Of a stretch of DNA of 64,000 nucleotides, positions 35,604 through 43,613 are shown piece after piece. The translations under genes and the position numbers were made by a program. Each line of letters starts with the position of its first letter. Position 1 is the stretch's first letter. Source of the DNA: an uncultured Muribaculaceae bacterium (GTDB taxonomy: Bacteria > Bacteroidota > Bacteroidia > Bacteroidales > Muribaculaceae); assembly GCA_910584125.1 (NCBI GenBank), contig CAJTXU010000016.1:4141-68140 (forward strand). Direction: 5' to 3'. The notes below the pieces were generated by a model that ran no database searches, was not told where the DNA came from, and saw only the letters and a program-made list of their open reading frames with translations.

Positions 35604-36929
35604 ATGGGATACAAGAAAAACCATATTGACATCATCTCGATGGGATGCTCCAAGAATCTCATCGACTCCGAGCGGCTGATCCGCCGTCTGGAGGCCAAGG
35701 GCTACACCGTGGCCCACAATCCCGAGACGCCCCGGGGAGAATACGTCATGGTCAACACGTGCGGATTCATCGGCGACGCCAAGGAGGAGTCGGTCAACAT
35801 GCTGCTTGAGCTCGCCGAGCTGCGCGAACGCGGCGACATAGGCCGCATCGCCGCCATGGGATGCCTCACCGAGAGATACCGCGGCGAACTCTCCGACGAG
35901 ATGCCCGAGATCGACATGATCTACGGCAAGTTCGACTGGGACGCCTTCGCCCGCGACCTCCCCGACCTCAAGGCGGCCTCGCGGCCCGCAGAGTGGGAGC
36001 GCACGCTCACCACCCCGCCCCACAGCGCGTATATAAAGATATCGGAGGGTTGCAACCGCTTCTGCGCCTTCTGCGCGATTCCGCTCATCACCGGGCGCCA
36101 CCGCTCGCGGCCCGAGGAGGAGATCCTTGCCGAGGCGCGCCAGCTTGTGGCCGGAGGCGTCCGCGAGCTGAACGTCATCGCCCAGGACCTGTCGAGCTAC
36201 GGCCTCGACCTCTACGGCGAGCACCGCCTCGCCAGACTCGTCGACCGCATGGCCGACATCGAGGGCGTCGAGTGGATCAGGCTCCATTACGCCTATCCCG
36301 CCGATTTCCCGATGGACGTGCTCGACGTCATGGCCCGCCGCCCGAACGTCTGCAAGTATCTCGACATCGCCCTGCAGCACATCTCCGACAGCCAGCTCGC
36401 GCGGATGCGCCGCCACATCGACCGCGAGGGCACCCTGCGCCTGCTCGACGAGATCAGACGCCGTGTGCCCGGCATCAAGTTGCGCACCACGCTGATGGTC
36501 GGCTTTCCGGGCGAGACCGATGAGGATTTCGACCAGTTGCTCGACTTCGTGCGCCGCGTCAGGTTCGACCGCATGGGCGCATTCGCATATTCGGAAGAGG
36601 AAGACACCTACGCCGCCCTCAACTATGCCGACGACGTCCCCCCGCAGACCAAGCAGGCGCGCCTCGACCGCCTCATGGAGGTGCAGCAGGAGATTTCCGA
36701 AGAGCTCAACGCCGCCATGGTGGGCCGCGAGGTGCGGCTGATCGTCGACGAATACGAGGGCGACACAGCCATATGCCGCTCGCAGTGGGACTCTCCCGAG
36801 GTCGACCTGACCTATCGTGTCGAGGGCTGCGACGCGCCCGAGGGGGCGATGATCGACGCCGTCATAACGGAGGCGATGCCGTTCGACTTCATCGCCGAGA
36901 TGAAAAAAGAAGAAACCGGAAGCCTATGA
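35604..36929 (+). CDS. rimO: Ribosomal protein S12 methylthiotransferase RimO
   Basis: A 441-residue radical-SAM methylthiotransferase. The N-terminal UPF0004 domain has its three cluster cysteines in SMGCSKNL, NTCGFIG and AMGCLTERY; the radical-SAM cluster is EGCNRFCAFC with GRHRSRP after it; a TRAM domain occupies the last 65 residues. RimO methylthiolates an Asp of ribosomal protein S12. The SMGCSKNLIDSE opening separates it from MiaB. Its stop overlaps the next start in ATGA, so the two genes are translationally coupled. Confidence 0.96.
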   Translation: MGYKKNHIDIISMGCSKNLIDSERLIRRLEAKGYTVAHNPETPRGEYVMVNTCGFIGDAKEESVNMLLELAELRERGDIGRIAAMGCLTERYRGELSDEMPEIDMIYGKFDWDAFARDLPDLKAASRPAEWERTLTTPPHSAYIKISEGCNRFCAFCAIPLITGRHRSRPEEEILAEARQLVAGGVRELNVIAQDLSSYGLDLYGEHRLARLVDRMADIEGVEWIRLHYAYPADFPMDVLDVMARRPNVCKYLDIALQHISDSQLARMRRHIDREGTLRLLDEIRRRVPGIKLRTTLMVGFPGETDEDFDQLLDFVRRVRFDRMGAFAYSEEEDTYAALNYADDVPPQTKQARLDRLMEVQQEISEELNAAMVGREVRLIVDEYEGDTAICRSQWDSPEVDLTYRVEGCDAPEGAMIDAVITEAMPFDFIAEMKKEETGSL

Positions 36930-37936
36930 ATATATTCGCATACCGCCTGCCCCGCCGCGCCCGATTCCTGTGCGCGTGTTCGGAGAGCTTATACAAGGGG
37001 ATACACCCCGACTGCTTCGTCATAGCGCCTTTCGACCCGGCTGAGGGGGGCTGCCTCTCCATCCCGTTCGAACGCCGACTCACCCTCGACCAGCTCGACG
37101 GCGAGCTCGACCGCTGCTATGCCGGCGGAGGCGACACGGCCCCCGCGCTGCCCGTGGCCTCCACCACGCGCGACGAGCACCGGGCGCAGGCCGAGGCCAT
37201 TATCGCCGAGATCAGGTCGGGGCGCCTCGAGAAGTGCGTCCTGGCCCGCGTCATCACAGGCGAGGCCCGCATCTCGGCGAGCCGAATGCTGACAGTGCTT
37301 TCCGACGCATATCCCGACGCGTTCGTGTTCATGTTCCACACGCCCGAAGCCGGCACCTGGATCGGCGCCACGCCCGAGGTGCTGGTGGAGCGTTATTTCG
37401 ACCGCTGGCGCACGATGGCCCTCGCAGGGACACGCCCCGCCGGCGACCTGTCGCTCTGGAGCAAGAAAGACATTCACGAGCACGAGGTCGTGAGACGCTA
37501 CATCCAGTCTGTTCTCGAGCGCAACGCCGACGACGTCAAGGCCAAGGGAATGAAGCTGCTCGTCGCCGGACCCGTGGAGCACATGATGTCGCGCTTCTCG
37601 TTCAGGGTGCCCGCAGGGGGAAGCATCGGCGACATCGTGGCGGCCCTCTCGCCCACTCCGGCCCTGGCCGGACTGCCGCAGCGGGAGGCTATATCGCTCA
37701 TAAAGACCACCGAGAACTTCACGCGCGGATATTACGGCGGATATTGCGGGGCCTATTCCGAAAACGGCGACCTGCGGCTCTTCGTCAACCTGCGCTCGAT
37801 GAGATGGGAGCCCTCGCGATACTGCCTCTACGTCGGAGGCGGCATAATGGGCGACTCAGATCCCGACGCCGAGTGGGAGGAGACCCGCAGAAAGGCCCAG
37901 ACCCTGCTCGACGTCATGGAGACGTGCCGCCGGTAA
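36926..37936 (+). CDS. menF: Isochorismate synthase
   Basis: A 336-residue chorismate-binding enzyme beginning MNIFAYRLPRR at the ATGA overlap with rimO; a longer in-frame extension inside rimO was discarded. The C-terminal catalytic region shows CVLARVITGEAR, WIGATPEVLVE, MALAGTRPAGD, HEHEVVRRYIQ and YVGGGIMGDSDPDAEWEE, the motifs shared by MenF, EntC and PabB. Length and absence of a glutaminase partner favour isochorismate synthase for menaquinone. Other men genes are not in the window, so the role in menaquinone rather than siderophores is inferred. Confidence 0.88.
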   Translation: MNIFAYRLPRRARFLCACSESLYKGIHPDCFVIAPFDPAEGGCLSIPFERRLTLDQLDGELDRCYAGGGDTAPALPVASTTRDEHRAQAEAIIAEIRSGRLEKCVLARVITGEARISASRMLTVLSDAYPDAFVFMFHTPEAGTWIGATPEVLVERYFDRWRTMALAGTRPAGDLSLWSKKDIHEHEVVRRYIQSVLERNADDVKAKGMKLLVAGPVEHMMSRFSFRVPAGGSIGDIVAALSPTPALAGLPQREAISLIKTTENFTRGYYGGYCGAYSENGDLRLFVNLRSMRWEPSRYCLYVGGGIMGDSDPDAEWEETRRKAQTLLDVMETCRR

Positions 37937-37981
37937 AAATTGGATTGAATCAAACATTGTGATTAAATAACTTTAATTATC

Positions 37982-40030
37982 ATGAATCTAAAGACAACCT
38001 TAACAGCAGCCGTGTGCGTTACCGCCGGCATGTGGGCAATGCCCGCAGCCGCCCAGGAGCACACAAAGAGTCTTGACCTCAAGGGACTTGACAACAGCAT
38101 CCCCGCGAAGACAGACTTCTACCACCATGTCAACACGAAATGGCAGAAAGACCACCCGCTGACCCCCGAGTATTCGCGCTACGGTCAGTTCAACATCCTC
38201 AACGACTCGAGCGAGCATCGCGTGCAGCGCATCGTCATGGGTCTGGCCGCCACCAACCCTGCCAAGGGCACCGATGCCTTCAAGATCGCCACGATCTACG
38301 AGCAGGGCATGGACTCCGTGCGCCGCAACCGCGAGGGCGCCGCGCCTCTCAAGGCCAAGATCGCCCGCATCGAGAACGCCAAGCCCGAGGACATGGCCGG
38401 ACTCTTCCGCTGGATGCAGCGCCATGAGTCGTCACCTCTCTTCGGCGTCAGCATGATGGAAGACCTCGCCAACAGCCAGGTATACGCCATGTATGTCGGC
38501 AGCGCAGGCCTCGGCCTTGGCGACCGCGACTACTACCTGCTCAACGACAAGCGCAACAAGGAAGTGCGCGAGGCCTACATCCGCCTCATAGAACGCGACA
38601 TGCAGCTGGCCGGCTACAGCAAGAAGGACGCCAGGCGCATCGCCAAGAACGTGATCAAGATCGAGACCCTCATGGCCGACTCCACATGGACCAAGGAGCA
38701 GAGCCGCAACATCCCCTTGATGTACAATCCCCGCTCGCTGGCCCAGATCGAGGAGATGTATCCCAATCTCCCCGTGCGCGGCATGATCGAGGACCTCGGT
38801 CTCCCCGTGCCCGAGACGCTGATCGTCACCGAGATCAACACCGTAAAGCAGGCCGACAACCTGATGAAGAGCCTCACTGACCGTGAGAAGAAAGACCTCT
38901 ACCTCTGGAAGGTGGTGGGCGGTGCGGCCCCCTACCTCAGCGATGACTTCGCCGACGCCTCGTTCGAGTTCAACAAGGTGATGTCGGGCGTTCAGCAGCA
39001 GCGTCCCCGCTGGAAGAAGTCGCTCTCTAAAGTCGAGGGCGTCATGGGCGAGGGAATCGGCAAGCTCTATGTCGAGCAGTACTTCCCCGAGAGCTCCAAG
39101 ATTTACATGGAGGGTCTCGTCGAGAACCTGCGCAACGCCCTTGGCAAGCACATCATCAACCTCCCCTGGATGACCGACGACACCAAGGTGGCCGCCCTGC
39201 GCAAGCTCAACTCGATCACCGTCAAGATCGGTTATCCCGACAAGTGGAAAGACTACTCGCTTCTCGAGATCGACCCTGCCCTCTCCTACTACGAGAATAT
39301 GGACAACGCCGGCGAATGGGCCCTGCAGCGCTACCTCGAGAAGTGGGGCAAGCCCGTCGACCGCACCGAGTGGGGCATGACTCCGCAGACCATCAACGCA
39401 TACTACAACCCGATCAACAACGAGATCGTGTTCCCCGCCGGCATCCTGCAGGCTCCCTTCTTCGATCCTGAGTCGAGCGACGCAGAGAACTACGGCGGCA
39501 TCGGCGTGGTGATCGGCCACGAGCTCACGCACGGTTTCGACGACCAGGGCTGCAACTTCGACGCCGACGGCAACATGGTCAACTGGTGGACGGCCGAAGA
39601 CAAGGCCGCGTTCGACGCCCTCACCAAGGGTCTCGCCGACCAGTACAGCGCGGTTGAGGTTCTTCCCGGCCTGCACGCCAACGGCGAGTACACTCTGGGC
39701 GAGAACATCGCCGACCAGGGCGGTCTGCGCATCGCATACACCGCATGGCTCGACAGCCAGAAGAAAAAAGGCGTCGACATCACATCCGACGCCGCCAAGA
39801 TCGAGGGCTTCGATCCCGCGCAGATATTCTACATGAACTTCGCCAACCTCTGGGCCACCAACATCCGCGACGAGGAGATCCGCAACCTCACCACAGGCGA
39901 CGTCCACTCGCTCGGCATCAACCGCGTGAACGTATCGCTCAAGAACATCGAGCCCTTCCTCAAGGCGTTCGGCATCAAGGAAGGCGACAAGATGTTCCGC
40001 CCCGAGTCCGAGCGCGTCATCATCTGGTAA
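37982..40030 (+). CDS. M13-family (neprilysin/PepO-like) zinc metallopeptidase
   Basis: A 682-residue exported peptidase. Signal peptide about 1-24 (ending AAAQ), N-terminal M13 domain about 45-420, catalytic domain about 475-680. The zinc site is readable as GHELTHGFDDQG (HExxH) and, downstream, GENIADQGGL, which supplies the third ligand Glu and the catalytic Asp. M13 enzymes trim small peptides in the periplasm. The C-terminus ends VIIW where most M13 enzymes have the C-R-V/L-W type ending. A strong terminator lies 100 bp downstream. Confidence 0.94.
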   Translation: MNLKTTLTAAVCVTAGMWAMPAAAQEHTKSLDLKGLDNSIPAKTDFYHHVNTKWQKDHPLTPEYSRYGQFNILNDSSEHRVQRIVMGLAATNPAKGTDAFKIATIYEQGMDSVRRNREGAAPLKAKIARIENAKPEDMAGLFRWMQRHESSPLFGVSMMEDLANSQVYAMYVGSAGLGLGDRDYYLLNDKRNKEVREAYIRLIERDMQLAGYSKKDARRIAKNVIKIETLMADSTWTKEQSRNIPLMYNPRSLAQIEEMYPNLPVRGMIEDLGLPVPETLIVTEINTVKQADNLMKSLTDREKKDLYLWKVVGGAAPYLSDDFADASFEFNKVMSGVQQQRPRWKKSLSKVEGVMGEGIGKLYVEQYFPESSKIYMEGLVENLRNALGKHIINLPWMTDDTKVAALRKLNSITVKIGYPDKWKDYSLLEIDPALSYYENMDNAGEWALQRYLEKWGKPVDRTEWGMTPQTINAYYNPINNEIVFPAGILQAPFFDPESSDAENYGGIGVVIGHELTHGFDDQGCNFDADGNMVNWWTAEDKAAFDALTKGLADQYSAVEVLPGLHANGEYTLGENIADQGGLRIAYTAWLDSQKKKGVDITSDAAKIEGFDPAQIFYMNFANLWATNIRDEEIRNLTTGDVHSLGINRVNVSLKNIEPFLKAFGIKEGDKMFRPESERVIIW

Positions 40031-40033
40031 TCA

Positions 40034-40101
40034 GGCTGAGGTCTTAGGTCTTGGTCTGAAGTCTTATGGAAATTCTGAGGCCTGAGGTCTAAGGCTTAGA
40101 G
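40034..40101. repeat. AGGTCTTAGGTCT word repeat after the M13 gene
   Basis: Degenerate copies of GAGGTCTTAGGTCTTGGTCTGAAGTCT and CTGAGGCCTGAGGTCTAAGG fill the gap between the stop codon and the terminator. The same word family occurs at 49749-49798, 50931-50977 and 57661-57861. Confidence 0.6.
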
Positions 40102-40130
40102 ATATTTCCATAGACATAATATTGAACTTA

Positions 40131-40162
40131 AAAGGTTCCGGCGGGTCTGCGCCGGAACCTTT
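40131..40162 (+). terminator. Terminator of the M13 peptidase gene
   Basis: aaaggttccggcg and its exact complement enclose a 6-nt loop; TTTTT follows. Textbook intrinsic terminator. Confidence 0.88.
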
Positions 40163-40193
40163 TTGGCTAATTTGGACATACGGAGTTAAGGGG

Positions 40194-40278
40194 CAGCGTC
40201 GACCTAATGTCCTTAGGGACCATCCTGACTAAAGACTCGACGCTGGGCGACTGCGTAAGCCAATCTGCGACAGTCGCC
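40194..40278 (+). ncRNA. Candidate structured RNA element (two abutting perfect stems)
   Basis: CAGCGTCGA (40194-40202) pairs with TCGACGCTG (40237-40245), enclosing a smaller hairpin GTCC-TTAG-GGAC. Directly adjacent, GGCGACTG (40246-40253) pairs with CAGTCGCC (40271-40278) around a 17-nt loop. The stems abut and could stack. The element follows a terminator and lies 225 bp before the next gene, in a 340-bp gap with no ORF. A TAATTTGG box (one mismatch to the -7 consensus) is at 40168-40175. It fits no RNA family I can name; it may be an sRNA or leader element. Strand is assumed from the neighbours. Confidence 0.4.
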
Positions 40279-40502
40279 ATACCCAGTGGGCTCACGCGAT
40301 ATTGCAACATTCAACACTCAACATTGCGTAGCGCCGAATTTGGTTTAATCGACGCATACTGACTTTAACAATTTTTCGCCATTAAGGAGCGTCTGTGTTA
40401 AAACATTGTTAATCCGAGTCTTGTACTTAAACGACTGGCTGCTGTATTGGTCAAAGTGGCGTAACATAACCGAAAACGAAACATTCTAAACATTTGACAA
40501 TC

Positions 40503-41057
40503 ATGATGAAGAAAGCATTCAGCATAGCGCTCGCGGCATTCGCGCTTATGGCCGCCACCTCGTTCGCACAGACCGACACCGCCGACACCGCCGACACCAA
40601 GGCGAAGACCGAGAAGACCTGCGACCTCGGCAAGAGCCGCAAGTTCCGCAAGGCGGGCATGAAGACTATGGAGGGCCGCCGCGCCGACAGGGCGTTCGAG
40701 GGCATCAACCTCACAGAGACACAGAAGAAGGAGGTCAGCGCTCTCAACAAGCGTACCCGCGCCGAGCGTCAGGCCATGAAGGCCGAGCGCCAGACGATGA
40801 AAGCCGAGCGCAAGGCCGACAAGGGCGCCGACCGCGAGCAGCGCATGGCCCAGCGCAAGGCGATGAAAGAGAAGAGGATTGCGGCTAAGAAGTCCTATCT
40901 CTCCCAGCTCAAGAACATCATCGGCGAGGACAACTACGTCATCTACCTCGAGAACCAGTACATCCAGAAATATGACGGCAACGGCGGCAGAGCGAAGATG
41001 CACGCCGGTCACGCGAAACGCGGCAAAACCATATCAAAAGTAATAAGTAAAAAGTAA
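40503..41057 (+). CDS. Spy/LTXXQ-like exported charged protein
   Basis: A 184-residue protein with a signal peptide (about 1-23, ending SFA-Q), a TD-rich repeat after cleavage (TDTADTADT), then a helical region with LTETQKKEVSALNKRTRAERQ, which holds the LTxxQ motif of Spy/CpxP-like periplasmic chaperones. The mature protein is strongly basic, Lys/Arg/Ala/Met-rich and probably coiled-coil. The final ten residues (KTISKVISKK) are encoded by the first unit of a 48-bp tandem repeat that continues beyond the stop, so the C-terminus seems to have been overwritten by repeat DNA. The ATG at 40503 is used; an in-frame TTG lies at 40494. Confidence 0.75.
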   Translation: MMKKAFSIALAAFALMAATSFAQTDTADTADTKAKTEKTCDLGKSRKFRKAGMKTMEGRRADRAFEGINLTETQKKEVSALNKRTRAERQAMKAERQTMKAERKADKGADREQRMAQRKAMKEKRIAAKKSYLSQLKNIIGEDNYVIYLENQYIQKYDGNGGRAKMHAGHAKRGKTISKVISKK

Positions 41058-41175
41058 AAAGTAATACGGGACAAAACCATATCAAAAGTAATAAGTAAAA
41101 AGTAAAAAGTAATACGGGATAAAACCATATCAAAAGTAATAAGTAATAAGTAAAAAGTAAAAAGTAATACGGGAC
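41024..41175. repeat. 48-bp tandem repeat (three units) overlapping a gene end
   Basis: Units begin at 41024, 41072 and 41120. Each has the form CAAAACCATATCAAAAGTA, then AATAAGTAAAAAGTA words, then ATACGGGA. The third unit is expanded by one 7-bp word (TAATAAG). Unit 1 encodes the last residues and stop of the Spy-like gene. Confidence 0.85.
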
Positions 41176-41216
41176 GTCGCAGAAGCGATGACCCGTATTA
41201 CTTTTTACTTTTTACT
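41149..41216. terminator. 25-bp perfect hairpin built from repeat words
   Basis: 41149-41173 and 41192-41216 are exact complements (AGTAAAAAGTAAAAAGTAAT... arm). The 18-nt loop holds a further TCGC-AGAA-GCGA hairpin. It lies between convergent genes and may terminate both, having T-rich sequence on each side. Confidence 0.65.
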
Positions 41217-41217
41217 T

Positions 41218-41373
41218 AGCGTATTACGTATTACTTTTTACTTAATACTTCTTACTTAGAGTATTACGTATTACTTTTTACTTAATACTTCTTACTTAGA
41301 GTATTACTTCTTACTTAGAGTATTACTTCTTACTTAGAGTATTACTTCTTACTTAGAGTATTACTTCTTACTT
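41218..41373. repeat. 40-bp (x2) and 19-bp (x4) tandem repeats
   Basis: Two 40-bp copies (41218-41257 and 41258-41297, differing at GCG/GAG) are followed by four exact copies of AGAGTATTACTTCTTACTT (41298-41373). They end 3 bp before the folE stop codon. The words are the reverse complement of those in the 41024 array. Confidence 0.85.
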
Positions 41374-41376
41374 AAA

Positions 41377-41961
41377 TCATTGTCCGCAAAGGCGCATGAA
41401 CTCCTCGCGGAGGCCGGCGTCGGTCTCGAACTCGCCGTTGTAGTCGAAGGTCACCGTCGAGGCGTCCTGCTTCTCGACTCCGCGCATCTTCATGCAGAGA
41501 TGCCCGGCCGAGCAGGCAACTATCACACCCCGCGTCGGCATGGCTTCCGACAACAGACTGCAGACCTGCGCCGTGAGACGCTCCTGCACCTGCAGCCGCC
41601 GCGCGAAACACTCCACGATTCGGGCCAGTTTCGAGAGACCGATCATCTTCCCGTCGGGAATGTAACCGATCGACACCTTGCCGAAAAAGGGCAATATATG
41701 GTGCTCGCAGAGACTGTAGAACTCGATATCCTTGACTATCACCATCCGCGAACCCGCATGCTCAAACACAGCCTGACGCGCCACAGCCAGCGGATCGGTG
41801 CGGTAACCCGAAGTTACGTCGAGCAACGCCTTGGCCGCGCGCACCGGTGTCTTCACAAGCCCCTCGCGCGTCGGATCCTCGCCCACGAGACGCAATATCG
41901 CCTCGTAGTGGGCCGCGATTTCAGCCACAAGTTCCGGATCGTGTTTTCTTACCTGCGCCAT
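41377..41961 (-). CDS. folE: GTP cyclohydrolase I
   Basis: A 194-residue enzyme starting MAQVRKHDPEL (41961). A TTG 7 codons upstream lies inside the preceding gene and is not preferred. Zinc-site residues are Cys in FYSLCEHHILPFFG with its two His, and the later Cys in VACSAGHLCMKMRGV; GKMIGLSKLARIVECFARRLQVQERL is the family signature. It makes dihydroneopterin triphosphate for folate. Last gene of tpiA-SPOR-folE, 4 bp after the SPOR stop codon. No leader riboswitch is visible. Confidence 0.96.
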   Translation of the reverse strand: MAQVRKHDPELVAEIAAHYEAILRLVGEDPTREGLVKTPVRAAKALLDVTSGYRTDPLAVARQAVFEHAGSRMVIVKDIEFYSLCEHHILPFFGKVSIGYIPDGKMIGLSKLARIVECFARRLQVQERLTAQVCSLLSEAMPTRGVIVACSAGHLCMKMRGVEKQDASTVTFDYNGEFETDAGLREEFMRLCGQ

Positions 41962-41965
41962 TTGC

Positions 41966-42487
41966 TTACTTGATAATGACAATCTGGCTTTTCACCACCC
42001 TCATCTCCGAGGCATACTGCGGGAATGCCCGCTTCAGCTCGGACAGAGCGGCCGATGCCTCGGCCTGTGTGCGGAAATTGCCCACACGGGTGTACCAGTT
42101 GGGTGAACTTGAATAGGAATATACCTGCCCGCGGTATTTGGGGAACTTGGCCACCACCGCGTTGCCCCGGGCACGCGCGCGCGACTCGAGAGTGTGCTGG
42201 TTGTGGCCGTCGCCGAACACCTGGACCCTGAAGCCCGACACCTTGTTGATGCCCGGACGGAGATCCTGATGCTGCCGGCGCTGACTGTGCTGCTCCTCCT
42301 TCAGGAGCTCGCGCAAGATGTTGTCGGGAATGTCGATAGTGACATTGCCCGAAGACTCCCCTACGATCTTCTCGATGGCGTTAGCCGGAGCGTTCTCGCC
42401 CGAAGATTCCGACGGAGACTGGGCCATGGCCGGGAACACGAGGCTCCCGGCCAGACCTATGCAGATGAATATTCGTTTCAAATTCAT
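41966..42487 (-). CDS. SPOR-domain protein
   Basis: A 173-residue exported protein with signal peptide about 1-22 (FPAMA-Q), a Ser/Glu/Asn-rich linker, a helical stretch (about 52-72) and a C-terminal SPOR domain (about 83-165: GFRVQVFGDGHN..., WYTRVGNFRTQAEASAALSEL). SPOR domains bind denuded peptidoglycan at division sites. Encoded between tpiA (64 bp) and folE (4 bp), with no functional link apparent; the operon seems to be a housekeeping string. Confidence 0.88.
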   Translation of the reverse strand: MNLKRIFICIGLAGSLVFPAMAQSPSESSGENAPANAIEKIVGESSGNVTIDIPDNILRELLKEEQHSQRRQHQDLRPGINKVSGFRVQVFGDGHNQHTLESRARARGNAVVAKFPKYRGQVYSYSSSPNWYTRVGNFRTQAEASAALSELKRAFPQYASEMRVVKSQIVIIK

Positions 42488-42551
42488 ATCAGTCGATTGA
42501 AGAGAACCTCCCGACTCCGGGAGGCGGAAAGCCCGCCGAGGGGGCGCCCTG

Positions 42552-43307
42552 TCAGTTGAAGGCCTCGATGATGCCCATGAAGTCCTCGGCCTTGAGGGCC
42601 GCGCCGCCGATCAGGCCGCCGTCAACGTCAGGCTTGGCGAAGATCTCGCGCGCGTTGCCCGGCTTGCAGCTGCCGCCGTAGAGGATCGACGTGTTGTCGG
42701 CAACCTCCTTGCCATACTTCTCGGCGATCACGCCGCGGATGTGGGCGTGCATCTCCTGTGCCTGCTCGGCTGTGGCGGTCTTGCCCGTGCCGATGGCCCA
42801 CACCGGCTCGTATGCGATAACGATCTTGCCGAAATCTTCGGCCGAAAGAGAGAAGAGAGCCTCGACCTGAGCCTTCACGACGTCGTTGTACGAGCCGTCC
42901 TCACGCTGCTCGAGCACCTCGCCCACGCAGAAGATAGGAAGAAGACCGTTCTCGAGCGCTATTTTTGTCTTGGCAAGCAGCTGCTCGTTGTTCTCGCCGA
43001 AATACTGGCGACGCTCGCTGTGACCCAATATCACGTAGCGCGCGCCCGTCGACTTCACCATCGAGGCGCTGACCTCGCCGGTGTACGCGCCCTTGGCGTG
43101 CTCCGAGCAGTTCTCCGCGCCCAGCGCCACGCATTCGGGGTTGAGGACGGCGTTGACCGATGTCAGATGCGTGAAGGGCACGCATACGATCACATCGCAG
43201 TTCACCGTCTTGCCCTCAAGCAGAGAGTTGACGTTGTTGGCCAGCTCAACGCCCTCTTCGAGCACGGTGTTCATTTTCCAGTTGCCTGCAACAATATTCT
43301 TTCTCAT
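42552..43307 (-). CDS. tpiA: Triosephosphate isomerase
   Basis: A 251-residue TIM barrel. Catalytic and substrate residues are clear: AGNWKMN (Lys), [11 protein letters not shown] (electrophilic His) and [14 protein letters not shown] (catalytic Glu plus loop 6), with [10 protein letters not shown] near the end. It interconverts glyceraldehyde-3-phosphate and dihydroxyacetone phosphate. First gene of the tpiA-SPOR-folE unit, with a full promoter 50-80 bp upstream. Confidence 0.98.
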   Translation of the reverse strand: MRKNIVAGNWKMNTVLEEGVELANNVNSLLEGKTVNCDVIVCVPFTHLTSVNAVLNPECVALGAENCSEHAKGAYTGEVSASMVKSTGARYVILGHSERRQYFGENNEQLLAKTKIALENGLLPIFCVGEVLEQREDGSYNDVVKAQVEALFSLSAEDFGKIVIAYEPVWAIGTGKTATAEQAQEMHAHIRGVIAEKYGKEVADNTSILYGGSCKPGNAREIFAKPDVDGGLIGGAALKAEDFMGIIEAFN

Positions 43308-43356
43308 TTTCTTAAAAATTTTATATCTGTAAAAACAATTCTCAGAATTAATCTTG

Positions 43357-43387
43357 CAAAGTTAGTTCAAAATCTTGGGAAAACAAA
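43357..43387 (-). promoter_or_regulatory. Promoter of the tpiA operon
   Basis: On the minus strand TTTG (43384-43387), 19-bp spacer, TAACTTTG (43357-43364). Confidence 0.82.
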
Positions 43388-43467
43388 ATCCACGGCGGTC
43401 AAACATCGCGGATCGCCCAAATATCGCGTTATTTTAAGTTAAAATCGCCGCCGGCCCCTCCGGCCTA

Positions 43468-43498
43468 TTGCAACTTTACGATTTTTTGCCTACATTTG
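43468..43498 (+). promoter_or_regulatory. Promoter of uvrB
   Basis: TTG (43468-43470), 20-bp spacer, TACATTTG (43491-43498). Transcripts from it include the repeat hairpin at 43505-43600. No LexA-like dyad was noticed. Confidence 0.7.
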
Positions 43499-43504
43499 CA
43501 GGTT

Positions 43505-43610
43505 AAGTAATAAGTCAGCGCACATGTCATAAGGAATAAGTAAAAGAAATACGGGAGGCTCACGATTCCCGTATTACTTCTTACTTAATACTTATTACTT
43601 CATTAAGAAC
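43505..43610 (+). repeat. AAGTAATAAG-type repeat forming a hairpin in the uvrB leader
   Basis: AAGTAATAAG (43505-43514) pairs with CTTATTACTT (43591-43600). Inside, TAAGTAAAAGAAATACGGGA pairs imperfectly with TCCCGTATTACTTCTTACTT around GGCTCACGAT. These are the same words as in the 41024-41373 array. The structure lies between the uvrB promoter and start codon. Confidence 0.7.
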
Positions 43611-43613
43611 CAT

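Noticed and set aside
40939..41133. 64-codon hydrophobic minus-strand frame (repeating WF.PVLLFTFYLLL)
   Set aside because: It is translated from the 48-bp tandem repeat and lies antisense to the Spy-like gene.
41024..41373. Possible CRISPR array
   Set aside because: Units are contiguous without unique spacers, vary in length, are overlapping words and no cas gene is present.
41966..42600. Riboswitch or attenuator ahead of folE or the SPOR gene
   Set aside because: Gaps are 4 bp and 64 bp and contain no conserved aptamer-like structure.
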